Origin: Linanthus parryae
Taxonomy: Eukaryota; Streptophyta; Magnoliopsida; Ericales; Polemoniaceae
DNA length: 64,000 bases
Reading direction: 5' to 3'
NCBI GenBank assembly: GCA_023055425.1
Contig: JALGPY010000007.1
Coordinates: 15,882,001-15,946,000 of the forward strand
Position numbers and translations under genes: made by a program. The notes below the pieces were generated by a model. The model saw nothing but the letters and a program-made list of their open reading frames with translations. It did no database searches and was not told the origin of the DNA. This document shows positions 23,001 through 34,397 of the stretch, in pieces. How positions within the stretch are numbered: position 1 is the stretch's first letter; every line of letters begins with the position of its first letter.

Positions 23001-24405
23001 TTTCAAAATCTAAGTCAGAACTCCAATACAACATTAAATGTGTAATTTCATAATAAACCAGCTTAGATCTGTCATAGGGTGCGTCCAAATATTATAAGCG
23101 ACCATCAATGAACTAGTATTACCTATTTCATAGTTTACCTACCATTTCTCCCAAGTGAATGCTATAATTCCAAAGTGATACGTAACCGAATAGACATCCC
23201 AATCATCAAGCAACATTAGAGTAACTAGAATGCAAGTAACGTCTCAAATAATCATATATATCACCAATACCTTCAAATGATAAAACAGTCTAGCCCAACT
23301 CTTAGTATAATATTATGAAGAAGTAGACTCCAATCAACCATTTACATAGAAAATATCTCCAATCACCAAGGCTGTAAGACTGTATTTAAAACTAGGCAAA
23401 ACTTAACGGGTCGACTTCTTAGTTTCTCAGGTGTGGGTGGGTGGGACCTTTCCTCGAATAACTTTCTTTGATTAGCATAAAAGACTCCAAAAATGAATTT
23501 ATTCTTGACCACTGACTCTAAATTAATATCTCAAAGTACCTCAAATATATCATCAAAGTCTCCACATATCTAGTTAATGGGACTAGGGTTCACTAGCCAA
23601 ATATTTTAACATTTCTGTTATGTCTCTTTAACCCGAAGTCTCCAACGGTTGGAATCTGATACTTCTCCCCCATAGTTGTCACAAGAAACATGTATTCCAA
23701 CAAACATTATTATTGAATAAAAAGTACTCCATGTGATTATTGCTCTGAACTGTCTATCCTTATAGGGTCCTCCTAGTATATTACAACAGTGGTTTAACAG
23801 TTCCGTTCTCATGTATTCACTTATTGCACATTGATTTATTCTATCCTGGTCTCAAATTTTTTAATTCAACTTATAAATGTATAAATATTATGTCAAACTT
23901 AGCAATTCATATGAATCTTATACACAACATATAAATTTTCAAACATGGCAATACATCATTCACATTCCAATTTCCATATTTCATAATCAACTTTCTCTTA
24001 TTTTAAGAGCGTTATTTATCTAACAACCAATCAAAATGAAGACACCGCATAATCCAAGTATCAACGACCTTATAGAGGTCAAATCATGCAGGATATAGTT
24101 ATTCTCACATATAACCCATCTTTTCATATCACTTTTAATCCAAAAATTTAATTCCAAAAATCCATATTTCTCATTCTCCACAACCAGAGTAACACTGATA
24201 AATCAATCCATCATAAATGAGGTTACCAATTTAAACCAAATAATCCAAGCACCGTTTAATCGTATAACAATTAGCAAGAAAGAACGTGTGATCAATATCA
24301 GCACTTAGACTACCCATAACCCCCAATCGGCTTTTCCAGTTTTATTATTTTCCCTATATCAATTTTAAGTTTCCCTACAGGTTTTAATCCCTTATTGGAA
24401 TGCCC
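20060..24405 (-). other. Non-coding interior of the LARD
   Basis: AT-rich with no domain recognised in six frames. Near 20285-20380 there is a short two-copy repeat (TCACGTAGC...AACGAAAG). A diverged tandem duplication occupies 21018-21990 and is listed separately. Confidence 0.7.
21018..21990. repeat. Two-copy diverged tandem repeat, 486-bp period
   Basis: CTCCAAAATYTTGATAAA occurs at 21018 and 21504, and CCACAACAAGACATT at about 21476 and 21962, both 486 bp apart. Many intervening blocks match (ACGTACTTGATA, ATAACAC, CAAGCGCTTT versus GAAGCGCTTT). Divergence is clearly higher than between this element's LTRs, so the duplication predates the insertion. Confidence 0.85.
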
Positions 24406-24417
24406 GCTCTGATACCA
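24406..24417 (-). other. Primer binding site, tRNA-iMet type, of the LARD
   Basis: The plus strand GCTCTGATACCA is TGGTATCAGAGC on the minus strand, complementary to initiator tRNA-Met. It lies two bases inside the LTR that begins at 24420 and so identifies that LTR as the 5' one. Confidence 0.93.
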
Positions 24418-24419
24418 CC

Positions 24420-27400
24420 TGTGACACCCCCATAGTTCGTCGTGGGAGAAATACGGGAATGCCACTCCGCACCTGGGAACGCTCCCGGTGCAAGGAACAA
24501 TGGTAATCAAAACAAACATTGCCATGATTATATATTACAAGCTTTAATGTTTACAACAGTGAAATAATACATACTATTAAACATGATGGAATATTATCTA
24601 AGTGTCTCAAATATTTAGCACTAATTACAACTAGATGAGTCCGCGTTTCCCCTTAAGCCGAGCTCCCTTCACCTAGACCTGCGGGGGAAAGAAATAAAGA
24701 CCGCAGTTTTTTCCAAAGTCAGCACAAAAATTGCTGAGTAAGTAAACACCCAAACGTGTAAACCGGAAAGAGGCAAGTTTTTATTTTAATAAAACAGGAT
24801 GATACGTAAGAGGTAAACAAATATTTTCTCGTGTGCGAAAAGAAATATATTTTCCAAACTTTTAATTCTTTGTTTTCAGAAATGTATTCTCAAATGATCA
24901 CAGTACCAAATAGACATTTATCCAAAGGAAACATTCCAATCCATAATATCTGTCCAAATTATGAAATTCCCAATATCCAATACTCATCCATCATCCACAT
25001 CTCAAAATTCACATTTTTATTTAGTTGTAGCGGGGAACGAACCAATAATATAGAACCAACCATCTCGCAAGCATCCAAGACCTTAAGTGCCGACACCCCT
25101 CTAAGACTTCTTGCGGCCAGAGAGGTGAGTACATGGAGCAGCCGGGGGCAATTGCAACCGAGCAAAATATAATAACCACAATAAATAATAATCCGCATAT
25201 GGTTCCACCGCACAACTGTTTCCACTTTACGTTGTTACGTATTATTAATTTCCATGTGATAGTTTCCAAGTGAATCGATAAACAAGTAATTGAAATTCCA
25301 AGTCAAGCACGTATTTCAAAATTCACATTTGAGACGTATAAATCATCATAAAAACGGTTGGACGCGTAATTGAAATATCAAGTTAAACACGTAAATCACA
25401 AATCACATTTGAGCGTAAAAGTCATAAAAATATTTGGACACGAAGGAGGACGGGCACACTAGGTTAGGCATATTTACTCACCTCAAGTAGCACGTCAATT
25501 ATCACAATAAGCTTCTACGGATATAAGTAGCCCTCGCTTACGAGCTCGTCACCTACAATTTATAATTCCTAAATCAATTACAAGTCTAACTGTGCAAGTA
25601 TGCAAAAATGCTATATCTCCTAATTTCTCATTTGAAATTATCCCCCCTTAACCCCATTAATTATTAGAATAAAACAATCATTTAATTAACACTCATATTT
25701 TCCTCATAAAAATATATTATAACTTATGTGAATACAAGCTCATAAAATTATTGAGTAATAAAATTAATATTAAGTTTATACATTCTTATTTTATAGAAAA
25801 TAATGATCTAATAAATGACTATTTATTCATAAGTAACTATAAAAATTAATCAAACTAAATCAATTATAACCATTTATTTATTAGAAAATATATACACTAT
25901 ATAATAATTAAATACTCAAGTAAAATTCATAAAAATGCTTATTTCAATAAAACAAGTCATATATAATTATAAACTTATGTTAAATAAATAATTTCTACTT
26001 TCTAGAAAAATAATCAAGTAATAGCAAATAATAGTAATATGGATTCTTATTTAAAAGGTATACTTAATAGTTATTTCACAAATTAACTTCCAACTTATTT
26101 ATTTTATCAATATTAACAAAATAATCTATTTTCCTCAAAACACTAGTTTGCAAGCAATTTAAATATTTAGTTAATCAACCCGAAATTATATAATTAAACC
26201 AAATCACATATTTTTATCTTACTTATAAAAACAACAATATTTCATATAAATATAACTCTATGTAATTTTGACAACTTATTTACTTTTATTTAGTCAAAAT
26301 ATCATATAGCAATATTAGTTTATAACATAAATCCAAAAATATCACTTTAAAGTTTATAAAAATATGCAGTTTGATAATATACACACATCACCCCCAATCT
26401 TTGAGAAACTAAACATGCAGTTAACATCTTGCCCTCAACTTTTCAGAAATGACACAAACTACCCCCCTTTATGAACACAAGCATACAACTCAAACCCAAC
26501 ATACCCGATTCGTGTTAGAGCTAACAAAATGTGATTTTGATGATTGGAAATGAACTAGAGAGTGATTTAGGACTCACCTACGCGAAGAATCGCGAGAAAC
26601 GGTCAAGAAACGGAGCGGGTCTCGTCTCCAAAGGCGGCGGTCGGCGGTGATGAACACCAACGACGAATCGGACGTCCTAGGCTCTGTTCGAGGTTGCTAA
26701 AGCACTCCTCGGACCTCCAGGAGTATTTTGGTTCAAACGGGAGCAAGTGGGTCGCTCCGGTTAGCTCGGGTGAGCTTCTCGCCGGATTTAATGGTGGCGG
26801 CGGCGATGGTGGCGGCTCGGGGTGTTCTGCAGCCAACTGCTGCTGCTAAAGCTTAACTTTGGGTCGAAATAGAGAGGGTGAGGTGGTTCAGAGGTTCAAA
26901 CAGCGAGAGAGTGAGAGGGGCAGTGGTGGTTGGCGGCGTTTCGCCGTCGGGTTGGTTCGCCGGAGTTTTCAGGCGGCCTTCTCGGCGGCTGCTGCTGCTG
27001 CTACTGCTGGTAGGGTGTAGCAGAGAGGGAGAGAAGAGGGTTTTCAGGTGTTTAACAGAGTGAGGGGAAGAGGGAGGTTGAGATGGCGGCGGTGTTCCCG
27101 TCGGGGTGGGTCGCCGGAGTGGTGGCTTGTGGCGTTGGCGGGAGCAGCTGCTGCTACTGCTGCTGGTGGTTAGCAGAGAGGCAGAGAGGGAGAAGAGAGG
27201 GAAGAGAGGAGGTGGCTGTGGTGTGGTGGTTCGGGCTGTGGTGGTGATGGAGGGTGTGGTGGTGGTGGTGCCGTGAGTGAGATGAGAGAGAGAGAGATGA
27301 GAGAAATTCTTTGTTTGGTCTGGTGTGCAAAACAAAAGAGAAGATGGTGGGTATTAAATATTACTTTTGATACTTGGAGAGGTTGGTTTCCTCCAACCGA

Positions 27401-27691
27401 CTTTCCCTTTTTTTTTTTTGTCAACTAGCTAGTTATGCTAATATGTTTAGGGAGTACCAAATGGGTGTGTCTTCAAGTGGGTTGGGTACACACTTGGATA
27501 TATTCAAATTAATCGCAATAAAATGCTAAATAAAACACGAAATTAAATACCGTTTTCTATAAAACTATTATATGAAATTCCCGAGTATATTATCAACCCA
27601 AAAATAATCTAACTCACCACTTGTAATAAGAAGTAAATTTTATTTTTCTCAATTACCCAATTTACCCTTCACAAATAGTCGGGGTATTACA
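24420..27691 (-). mobile_element. 5' LTR of the LARD
   Basis: 3272 bp, colinear with 16773-20046. The leader frame (26853-27335) is cut to 160 codons by a change near 26854 creating a stop. The TSD ACCTG follows at 27692. Confidence 0.88.
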
Positions 27692-27696
27692 ACCTG

Positions 27697-28105
27697 TCTG
27701 AGATGTGAGATGAGAGGAGGCTCCAGAGTCCTTGTACCAAATCTTATCCGGAGCATTACGGGACATGCCAGCACATTCGAAACTCAGACCAGTAACAGAA
27801 GGAGACGAACCCTCAGTGGCAGCAACAACCTATGAGCGCTGATAAGGTCTTGGACCAAGAATTCTTGACGTGACTGTAGGCTAAGGGGGTCCTGACGGTG
27901 TCCAACCCGGTGTCGGGGGATAGGGGCCCGACTGAGCAGTCAGGGACGATGGGCATGACACCACACCCCAGTTGCCGTGAGGGGAGGCAGGGTGCTGTTG
28001 TGGGTGCTGCTGAGTGTGTACACGACATTTTCGGCCAGACTGACGACGATTACTACTGCCTCAGCGTGCTTGGGGATAAGAAGCAGTTTGCTTGGCGGTC
28101 GACAT
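27697..28105 (-). pseudogene. Copia A segment with protease active site
   Basis: On the minus strand the frame reads through a Gln/Pro-rich linker to CAGMSRNAPDKIWYKDSG and then DSGASSHLTSQTG, the Copia protease active site (plus 27717-27731). It is interrupted exactly there by the LARD and resumes at 16772. An in-frame TAG occurs near 27830. An ATG at 28103-28105 opens the frame, but no gag capsid or zinc knuckle is seen upstream. Confidence 0.8.
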
Positions 28106-28741
28106 CACGAGTGACCAATTGACAAAAACCTAACTGACCACGTTTCAAATAATTGAATGTTGAATAAAAAAAATACCCCACCAGTGCACTCACTGGTCAA
28201 TTACTTGTAACAAAAATGAATAAACTAGAAGCACCACTTGAAACCAAAATGAACCGGTTTGATCACTGCCAATAATCAAATGCCTTTTCTTTTTTTCTTT
28301 TTTCTCACCGACAAGTGTTTGCAGTCTTGCACCCACAAATGAATGTGTCCCCCAAATGAACGCTTCTCACAAATGAATGCTTCTCATCGAAAAAGGGCCC
28401 TGAGAAGATTGGCCCAAAGGTCGTACGGAATCAGAGAATCTCTGGCAGCGTTTCTGCTATTTTTCAGTTCGTCCGATCAGAGAGAAGATGATCGGTGATG
28501 AAGATGACGAAACAGAACTGGAGAGCAGAAACCAAATTGAACAGGAGCAGTCACGACGGCTGCTGCGCGGCGACAGAGAGAGATGAACGGAGCGTTGTTC
28601 GTCAGAGAGAGAGAGCTCGCTGGAGGCGTCGCAGGCACAGAGGAGTGGCAAGGTAGCAGAGTGCGACGGGAAGATGGAGAAATAGATAGGGCGGAAGCAG
28701 AGAGGATTAGATCAGAGCTCCTAGCGGCGACGTCTCGGGTT
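28106..28741 (-). other. Copia A 5' region where gag would be expected
   Basis: About 640 bp between the PBS and the protease segment. The minus-strand frames are short and show no gag motif; gag appears deleted or replaced. Confidence 0.5.
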
Positions 28742-28753
28742 GCTCTGATACCA
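28742..28753 (-). other. Primer binding site, tRNA-iMet type, of Copia A
   Basis: The plus strand GCTCTGATACCA directly abuts the LTR at 28754; on the minus strand it is TGGTATCAGAGC. It fixes both LTR boundary and orientation. Confidence 0.95.
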
Positions 28754-28870
28754 TGAAGGTTTTGTGAAATTGTCCTCACCCCGGACTTCTCTTTTGGTTA
28801 GAAATATATATCAAAACTAATACAACACTAATTGCACTTTAGTACTTGAATAAGTATGCTATCACTATTA
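28754..28870 (-). mobile_element. 5' LTR of Copia A
   Basis: 117 bp, about 90% similar by eye to 3672-3788. The TSD GCTTG follows at 28871-28875. Confidence 0.92.
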
Positions 28871-28875
28871 GCTTG

Positions 28876-29660
28876 TATGTTCCTTTGTTCCATACGTGTC
28901 TCTAGATAGGGTGCATGTTTGACACATGGATGCCTAGATAGGGGATATGTGTGTGTGTTGGCACAAGGGGAGGAAGGAGAGTGTTTCTTGGCACATGGGG
29001 GGGGAGAAAGGGAGAATGTATGAGGGAGTAGGGCTGCTCCTACATAAGAAGTTCAACACCAAGAGAGAAACTAGAGAAAAATAGAGTGAAGGAAGAGAGA
29101 AAAAGGGGGGAAAATGTGAGAAGGCTTGGAGGAAGGGAGAGAATGACGAGACTGACATTGGAGAATGCTTTTTTCTGACTTTGAATAGCAAGGAGAAGGC
29201 TTAGGACACTCACCCAAGTGATCAAAGTGGATGTATCAATCTCTAGAGGTAGGAACTTGTCAATACTTTAGCCATGGCTTCCTTGTTCTTGCTTTTCTTG
29301 TGATTTTGTTAGAAATTATATCCGTTGTGGATCAAAATTGGGAAAAGTCATCAGTAATATCCCTTAATATACTTTTTGATTGTGTGAAAATATCAAGGAT
29401 TGATTCTTTATGTGTCAAGAGATTTAGTCAAGGAACAAGGAGGTAAAGGAAATGGTTCCCTGGAATTCTGTCATAACAGAATGATGTTTTGTAAAATATG
29501 AATGGTGAAGCTATGGTTGGCTATAATTGATAAAAATTTAGCACAAACTACTTTAGAATGTTAAATAAGACATAAAAAAATTAGTAGTCACTTCTCTTCA
29601 TCTTGTGCACGAATCATGCATCAACCCTAGGTTGGTCAAAAAGAATTTTCTACATGATTA
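28876..29660. other. Spacer, purine-rich in part
   Basis: No gene recognised. The part 28960-29150 is strongly purine-biased (GGAGAAAG-type) and resembles a retrotransposon leader, but I could not define an element. Confidence 0.5.
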
Positions 29661-30330
29661 GCCACTGTTTTGATTTAATCTAAGACTCTTCCACTCTTCT
29701 GATGAGCATGCAAATTTTAATGTGGTTACTTGACTTCCTTACCTTCCACGTTTAATTTTTTTGGATTACAGGGCACCCCTAACATATTCAAATAAATTAA
29801 GAAACACGCTGATGTAGCAGAATCTAGGTTCTGAAATTAGTCGTTGTTTTGCTTTAATTTAAGACCCTTCCACTCTTGGGATGAGCATGATAGTTTTACT
29901 GTAGTTACTTGACTTCCTTATATTTCTTGTGAAAATTGTTAGAATCTCAGGACACCCCTAACATATTCAAATAAATTGAGAAACACAATGCAGTAGCAGA
30001 GTCTAGATTCTAGAATTAGCCGATGTTTTGATTTAATTTAAAACCCTTCCACTCTTCTGATAAGCATGAAAATTCTACTGTAGTCACTTTACTTCCTTAT
30101 CTTCCATTTATAATATTTTAGCATCACGTGACATCTCTAACATATTTAAATAAAGTGAAAAGAAAATACACTGCTGTGAGTAGGTTCGGTTTCTGATATC
30201 CATCGAGGTGTGTATTTAATTTGGTACACTTACGCTCCCCCATATGTTTTAAAATTTCCACTATAGCACCATAAACTTGTCATATTTACTGTACAAAGAT
30301 TTCAAGGACTTGAAGTAATCATAACTTGTT
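29661..30330. repeat. 179-bp tandem repeat, three units plus a decayed fourth
   Basis: Units start at 29661, 29840 and 30019, exactly 179 bp apart. Each carries TTTTGMTTTAATYTAARAC, CTTCCACTCTT, GACTTCCTT and AACATATTYAAATAAA. A fourth, strongly diverged unit runs from about 30198. Confidence 0.88.
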
Positions 30331-33290
30331 GAAGTAAATTAAAATATTACACTAGTATCCTAGAACTCACTCATTGAAAATCAAAAAGGTTGGAAAGCCT
30401 AACCCTCATAGATGTTGATAACATACTTAGTGGTTTTCATGGGTAGAATGAATTGATAAGTTACTAATATAAGAAGTGTTATGTTAGCACATGTGGCTAC
30501 TCGTTAATGATATATGCATATTGATGATATATTTTGATGTGCATGTTTGATATAGTGATATGTGCTTCACAATTTGACTTATGAAGATGATATGAAGAAA
30601 TGTGTCACATATGTTGATGGTGTTGGAATGTTCGTGTATGTACACATGTGTGTTCATGACGAGTATGGGATAACTGCTAAGATAAAATGGATTGGACGGG
30701 GGCATGACGCCTTATCATACGTGAACTTTATCTAAGAGAATGTAATTAGAGAAATAAGATGTTTATAATTAAATTAGCCGAAGGGGGACAAACAATGAGG
30801 TATTGCACATCCGTTGGGTGAAAGACCCTAAAAGACACTGCAGCCAAGTGTTCTTAGCACTCGTAGAGGTGTGTGGGCCAGATCGCTCCCTTGTGAAAGC
30901 CATAATGCGGCTGTGGGTTATCTCGCTCCCAGGTGAAAGCCCGTATGTGAGTGGATTGTTCCCATGTGATGGATATACGCATACTAAGAATGAATATTGT
31001 GAATAGTTGTATTTACTTGAAGGACATAAAATAAAAAGAATGATGAAACATGAATATGTGGTGTTAAAGTTTATTTTGTGTGAAATTGCCTTGGACATTG
31101 CTCGATGTGAATATATGACATATGTGTATATATGTGCTCATGACTTTAGTATTATTTTGTTCCCACTCGGGCTTAGCCCTATTGTTCAATTTTTCAAAAC
31201 CTAATTATCTTGGAGAAAGTAGCTCGGTTCCCGAGTTGTCTTAATGCTAGATCTCGGGATGATGATTCACCAAGCGTATTAGTGTACATAAATAAATGTG
31301 CAGTAACTTTATGAGACTAGTTGGGGAGTATGTCTTTGTGATAATGGGACTATTGTAGTACTGCTCTGGGCACCGTGTAAGATATTTTGAATTAATGTAT
31401 AATTATATTTTTTATTATGTAAGCCTATGAAGAAAAAAATTACTCGCACTTTCTCATATTTAACCAAAATTCATCCCCATTTCGGATGTGTAATTTATTG
31501 CTGGCTCAAGGAGTAAATTCCATGTTTGCCCCAACGAGAGACTTGTGTCTCCTAGTCTAACTTACGTTGGTGGAACTATGGCTTCCCCATTCTCTTTGGT
31601 AAAACGATATTATGGGTTGTTTCTCCTAGGGAGGTAAGTGGGGGAGGGATCTCCGGAGATCACAAGGGTCGTTGTATGGTTGTGCTTTCTTCCAGATTTG
31701 GTCAATCTCTTTGGCTGAGGTGGTGCTAGTGATGTTTTAACTGGGATGACTCTTGTCGACACTTAGGCATATCTCTAAACTGAGTCATGGGAATTTATAT
31801 GCTACTAGTAAAGGCAGTTTAGGGGACTATGTTTATCTGCGTACCTTTCCCGCCGTTATAGCTTGTCGTGGAATTTTACTTGGGGCATCAGTCCATCACA
31901 CACATGATAGGCGGCATGGGTTATTATGCCCATGCAGCTCATGATAATCTATTTTCAACGTTTTGAGTGTTTCATGTACACGACGGAGCATACACCTGCC
32001 CTTCCCACCGAACCCCACCCATGCATTAATAGTTTTTACAGGAGAGATACTTTACATAGCTTATACACTATCGAACTCCTTGATTTCTTCATGCTATATC
32101 ACTATGCTAGTTGGATAGGCCTAATGTCCCCACACGTGTCTTTCATTTGTTGAGTCTGATTTTTTTTTTTTTTTTATCTAGTTAAAAAGTGTCCATGTCA
32201 TTTAATAGATCACCTAAAAATGTAGTTGGGATTCTAACGTCTATGTTGTTGACCAATGGCAAATATCTGTAACCGATAGGGACACATGTACAACAAGAAA
32301 AATCATCTTATAAAGATAATAGTATATTTTTCTATATACATTGAGGTGTTTCTACGTGACGATAACTTCAATTTATGAGTTACCTAAATCGCCATATTCA
32401 CTTTGGCTGTGAGGAATTTCGATTGAAAACGAGTGTGAAATAGATGAAACATACATAATTTGAGTGTGAGAGGTTTATCACATTTTTCTCAGATTTTTAC
32501 ATTTTGTATGTAAACTCGTGCAATTATTAATTTTCTGCATTATTTATCATTTATCTTGCCTGAGATTATCATGGGTATGGTTGAGTAGTGCTTTAGGCAT
32601 ATTCGATGCATTGTGGAAAATGCTGAAGTGGCGGGATTTGCGAAAGCGGATAATGTATGAAGAACATACGATGGAGGTGTTTGAGATGACTTAAATTGAG
32701 CAAGGATATGAAGAAAAGACAAGGATATCATATAAAAATGAAGTTGAGGTCCAAGGAACTCAAGAAGTAAATCCGGGACAAGAACGGGAGAAAATATGAA
32801 GAAAACATGAGTTTTGGGCTGAAGAGCATCAATATCGCAGTATTGAAACAACCAAACCGCAATTTAACAAGGAAAATAAGACCCACAGAGGTGAAACCGG
32901 GGTATTACACATGTGATAACGCATTTTGAGAGGCTAGAGATCAAAGACAAGGTGAAATCACGATATTGGAAGGTGAAATCGCGGTATTGAAGCTAAGTGT
33001 AGCCTTGGGGTCAGTGAAACCGCGGTTTTGGAAAATCCAAATAGCGCATTGAGCAGTGAGTCATCCAAAACTTAAGGGTTTTTTTTTCGACTTGGGAAAT
33101 CGTGAATTTATATTAAGGAACAACCTAGAAGCTTCCAAAATCGAACCACATTCAAGACTAGTGGAAAGCAACTTAGAGCTTGGAGGAACACCCAGTACCA
33201 TTGAAGATCATCGCACTTCGAGATTTCGATATGTGTTTCTAACTTTTCTTTTTTTCATTAGATAGTTGTTTTTCTGAACACCATTTCTTC
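30331..33290. other. Spacer with decayed repeats
   Basis: No coding region recognised. Around 30850-30960 the phrase TCGCTCCC-n-GTGAAAGCC occurs twice. At 32838-33030 a phrase like GTGAAACCGCGGTATTG recurs about five times in degenerate form. Both look like internal repeats of an old LTR element, but its ends cannot be set. Confidence 0.5.
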
Positions 33291-33295
33291 GTTAT

Positions 33296-33892
33296 TGTAG
33301 ATACTGGTTTCCAGACAGACGGATCATCGCCACGTGGCAGCCATCCAACACACCTAGTTGTGCTCCATCCACACCAGATCACCACCAGTGCTGATCCCCG
33401 TGGGGCTACGAGACAGGGCCCCCGCGCACCATAACACGGGACTTGTAGGGACTTAGTGGTTTGGAGGCTAGGGTAAGGTCTATCGCGCGCATACGACAAC
33501 CAAGCTTGTGCGCGACCTCTGGTAACTGACTGAGAGATCCTAGGCTTATGTGTCCCATCAATGTGGCTGATCTCATAACGATCTCCGATATTTGCGGGCA
33601 TATACGTAACAGTTCCTATATACACGGTCGAACGTGCCGTTGGGGTATATCTTTAAGCCGCCATTTATGGTGCATTAACCCCTCAACGGTCACTTCCCCA
33701 CTATATATAGGATTGTTAACTCTCTATTGCGACACAAGCCATATACTGGTCCAAGACATAGCTCACTGTCTCTCTCTCACAAGCAGTTACTAGTGCTTAC
33801 CCTCTCCCTACACAAACTCTACAATTCTCTGTGTTCTTATTCTTTACTTGAGGTGTATACTTGAATATCTCTTGAGAATTTCCTTGTACACA
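33296..33892 (+). mobile_element. Solo LTR of the gag-only Gypsy-type family
   Basis: 597 bp, starting TGTAGATACTGG and ending TTGTACACA, colinear with 2055-2666. It shares CTACGAGACAGGGCCC, GGGACTTGTAGGGACTTAG and the TATA box CTATATATAGG. The flanking 5-bp duplication GTTAT (33291-33295 and 33893-33897) is perfect. There is no internal sequence, so this is LTR-LTR recombination. Confidence 0.95.
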
Positions 33893-33897
33893 GTTAT

Positions 33898-34392
33898 TTA
33901 TCCTTTTTATGATTAGATAATCATCTATGATTGAGGAACATAGGGTTATGTTCATGCTTGGATCGATTTTCAGAATTTTAGATCATGTTAGCAAATAATT
34001 AATGCAAGTTTTGATGTTGGTTTATATTTCTATCGTTCCTTTTCATCTCTATGAGTTTAGATTCGTGACCTAGACTTTTTAATGGTAGAAAAGTATGCTC
34101 GAGAAAGATTGGGAAGAATCGTTTAAGGATGATAGAAATGATTCATGTATCATGAAGGACATACATGTGAAGTGTTAGGGATTGGTTAATAACTTAAAAT
34201 TGATCATCGTGCATGCAAGGGTAGACGATACTAAATATCGGGAGGTGCGTATTATCTATGTTAGTATAGTTTCTCTTGAGACTGGGAGGAGATGTGGATG
34301 CTTATTTATGACCATACCCAATTTCAAGCACGCATGTCCAACCGAAACCATCACTTTTTTTAATTACCCTAGAGGATTTCATAGGTGACACA
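33898..34392. other. Spacer
   Basis: AT-rich, no feature recognised. Confidence 0.5.
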
Positions 34393-34397
34393 TTATC

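Larger units (their letters stand above)
16773..27691 (-). mobile_element. Tekay/Del-like large non-coding retrotransposon derivative (LARD)
   Basis: TSD ACCTG at 16768-16772 and 27692-27696. LTRs of 3274 and 3272 bp start TGTGACACCCC and end GGTATTACA on the plus strand. PBS and PPT show that it is transcribed on the minus strand. The 4.37-kb interior has no recognisable gag or pol on either strand. The PPT block, with a CGAGGACGAAGC-type sequence just inside the 3' LTR on the minus strand, and the TGTAATACCC LTR start resemble Tekay/Del chromoviruses. I counted about 25 differences between LTRs (roughly 0.8%), so it looks older than the Athila-like insertion. Confidence 0.88.
3667..28875 (-). 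mobile_element. Ty1/Copia element (Copia A), split by two nested retrotransposons
   Basis: TSD GCTTG is at 3667-3671 and 28871-28875. The 117-bp LTRs lie at 3672-3788 and 28754-28870, with a tRNA-iMet PBS beside the high-coordinate LTR, so transcription runs on the minus strand. Removing the insertions at 5022-14896 and 16773-27691, with one copy of each 5-bp TSD, leaves about 4.4 kb, normal for a short-LTR Copia. Domain order on the minus strand is protease, GAG-pre-integrase, integrase, RT, RNase H, the Copia order. A proper gag is not recognisable between the 5' LTR and the protease. Short LTRs and RT/RNase H wording suggest the Ale/Retrofit lineage, tentatively. Confidence 0.93.

Noticed and set aside
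28914..32915. Possible 4-kb solo LTR from TTGACAC to GGGGTATTACA with CATGT on both sides
   Set aside because: The terminal GGGGTATTACA belongs to a locally repeated phrase (GTGAAACCGCGGTATTG), the start is not TG, and a 5-bp match is likely by chance in the range searched.
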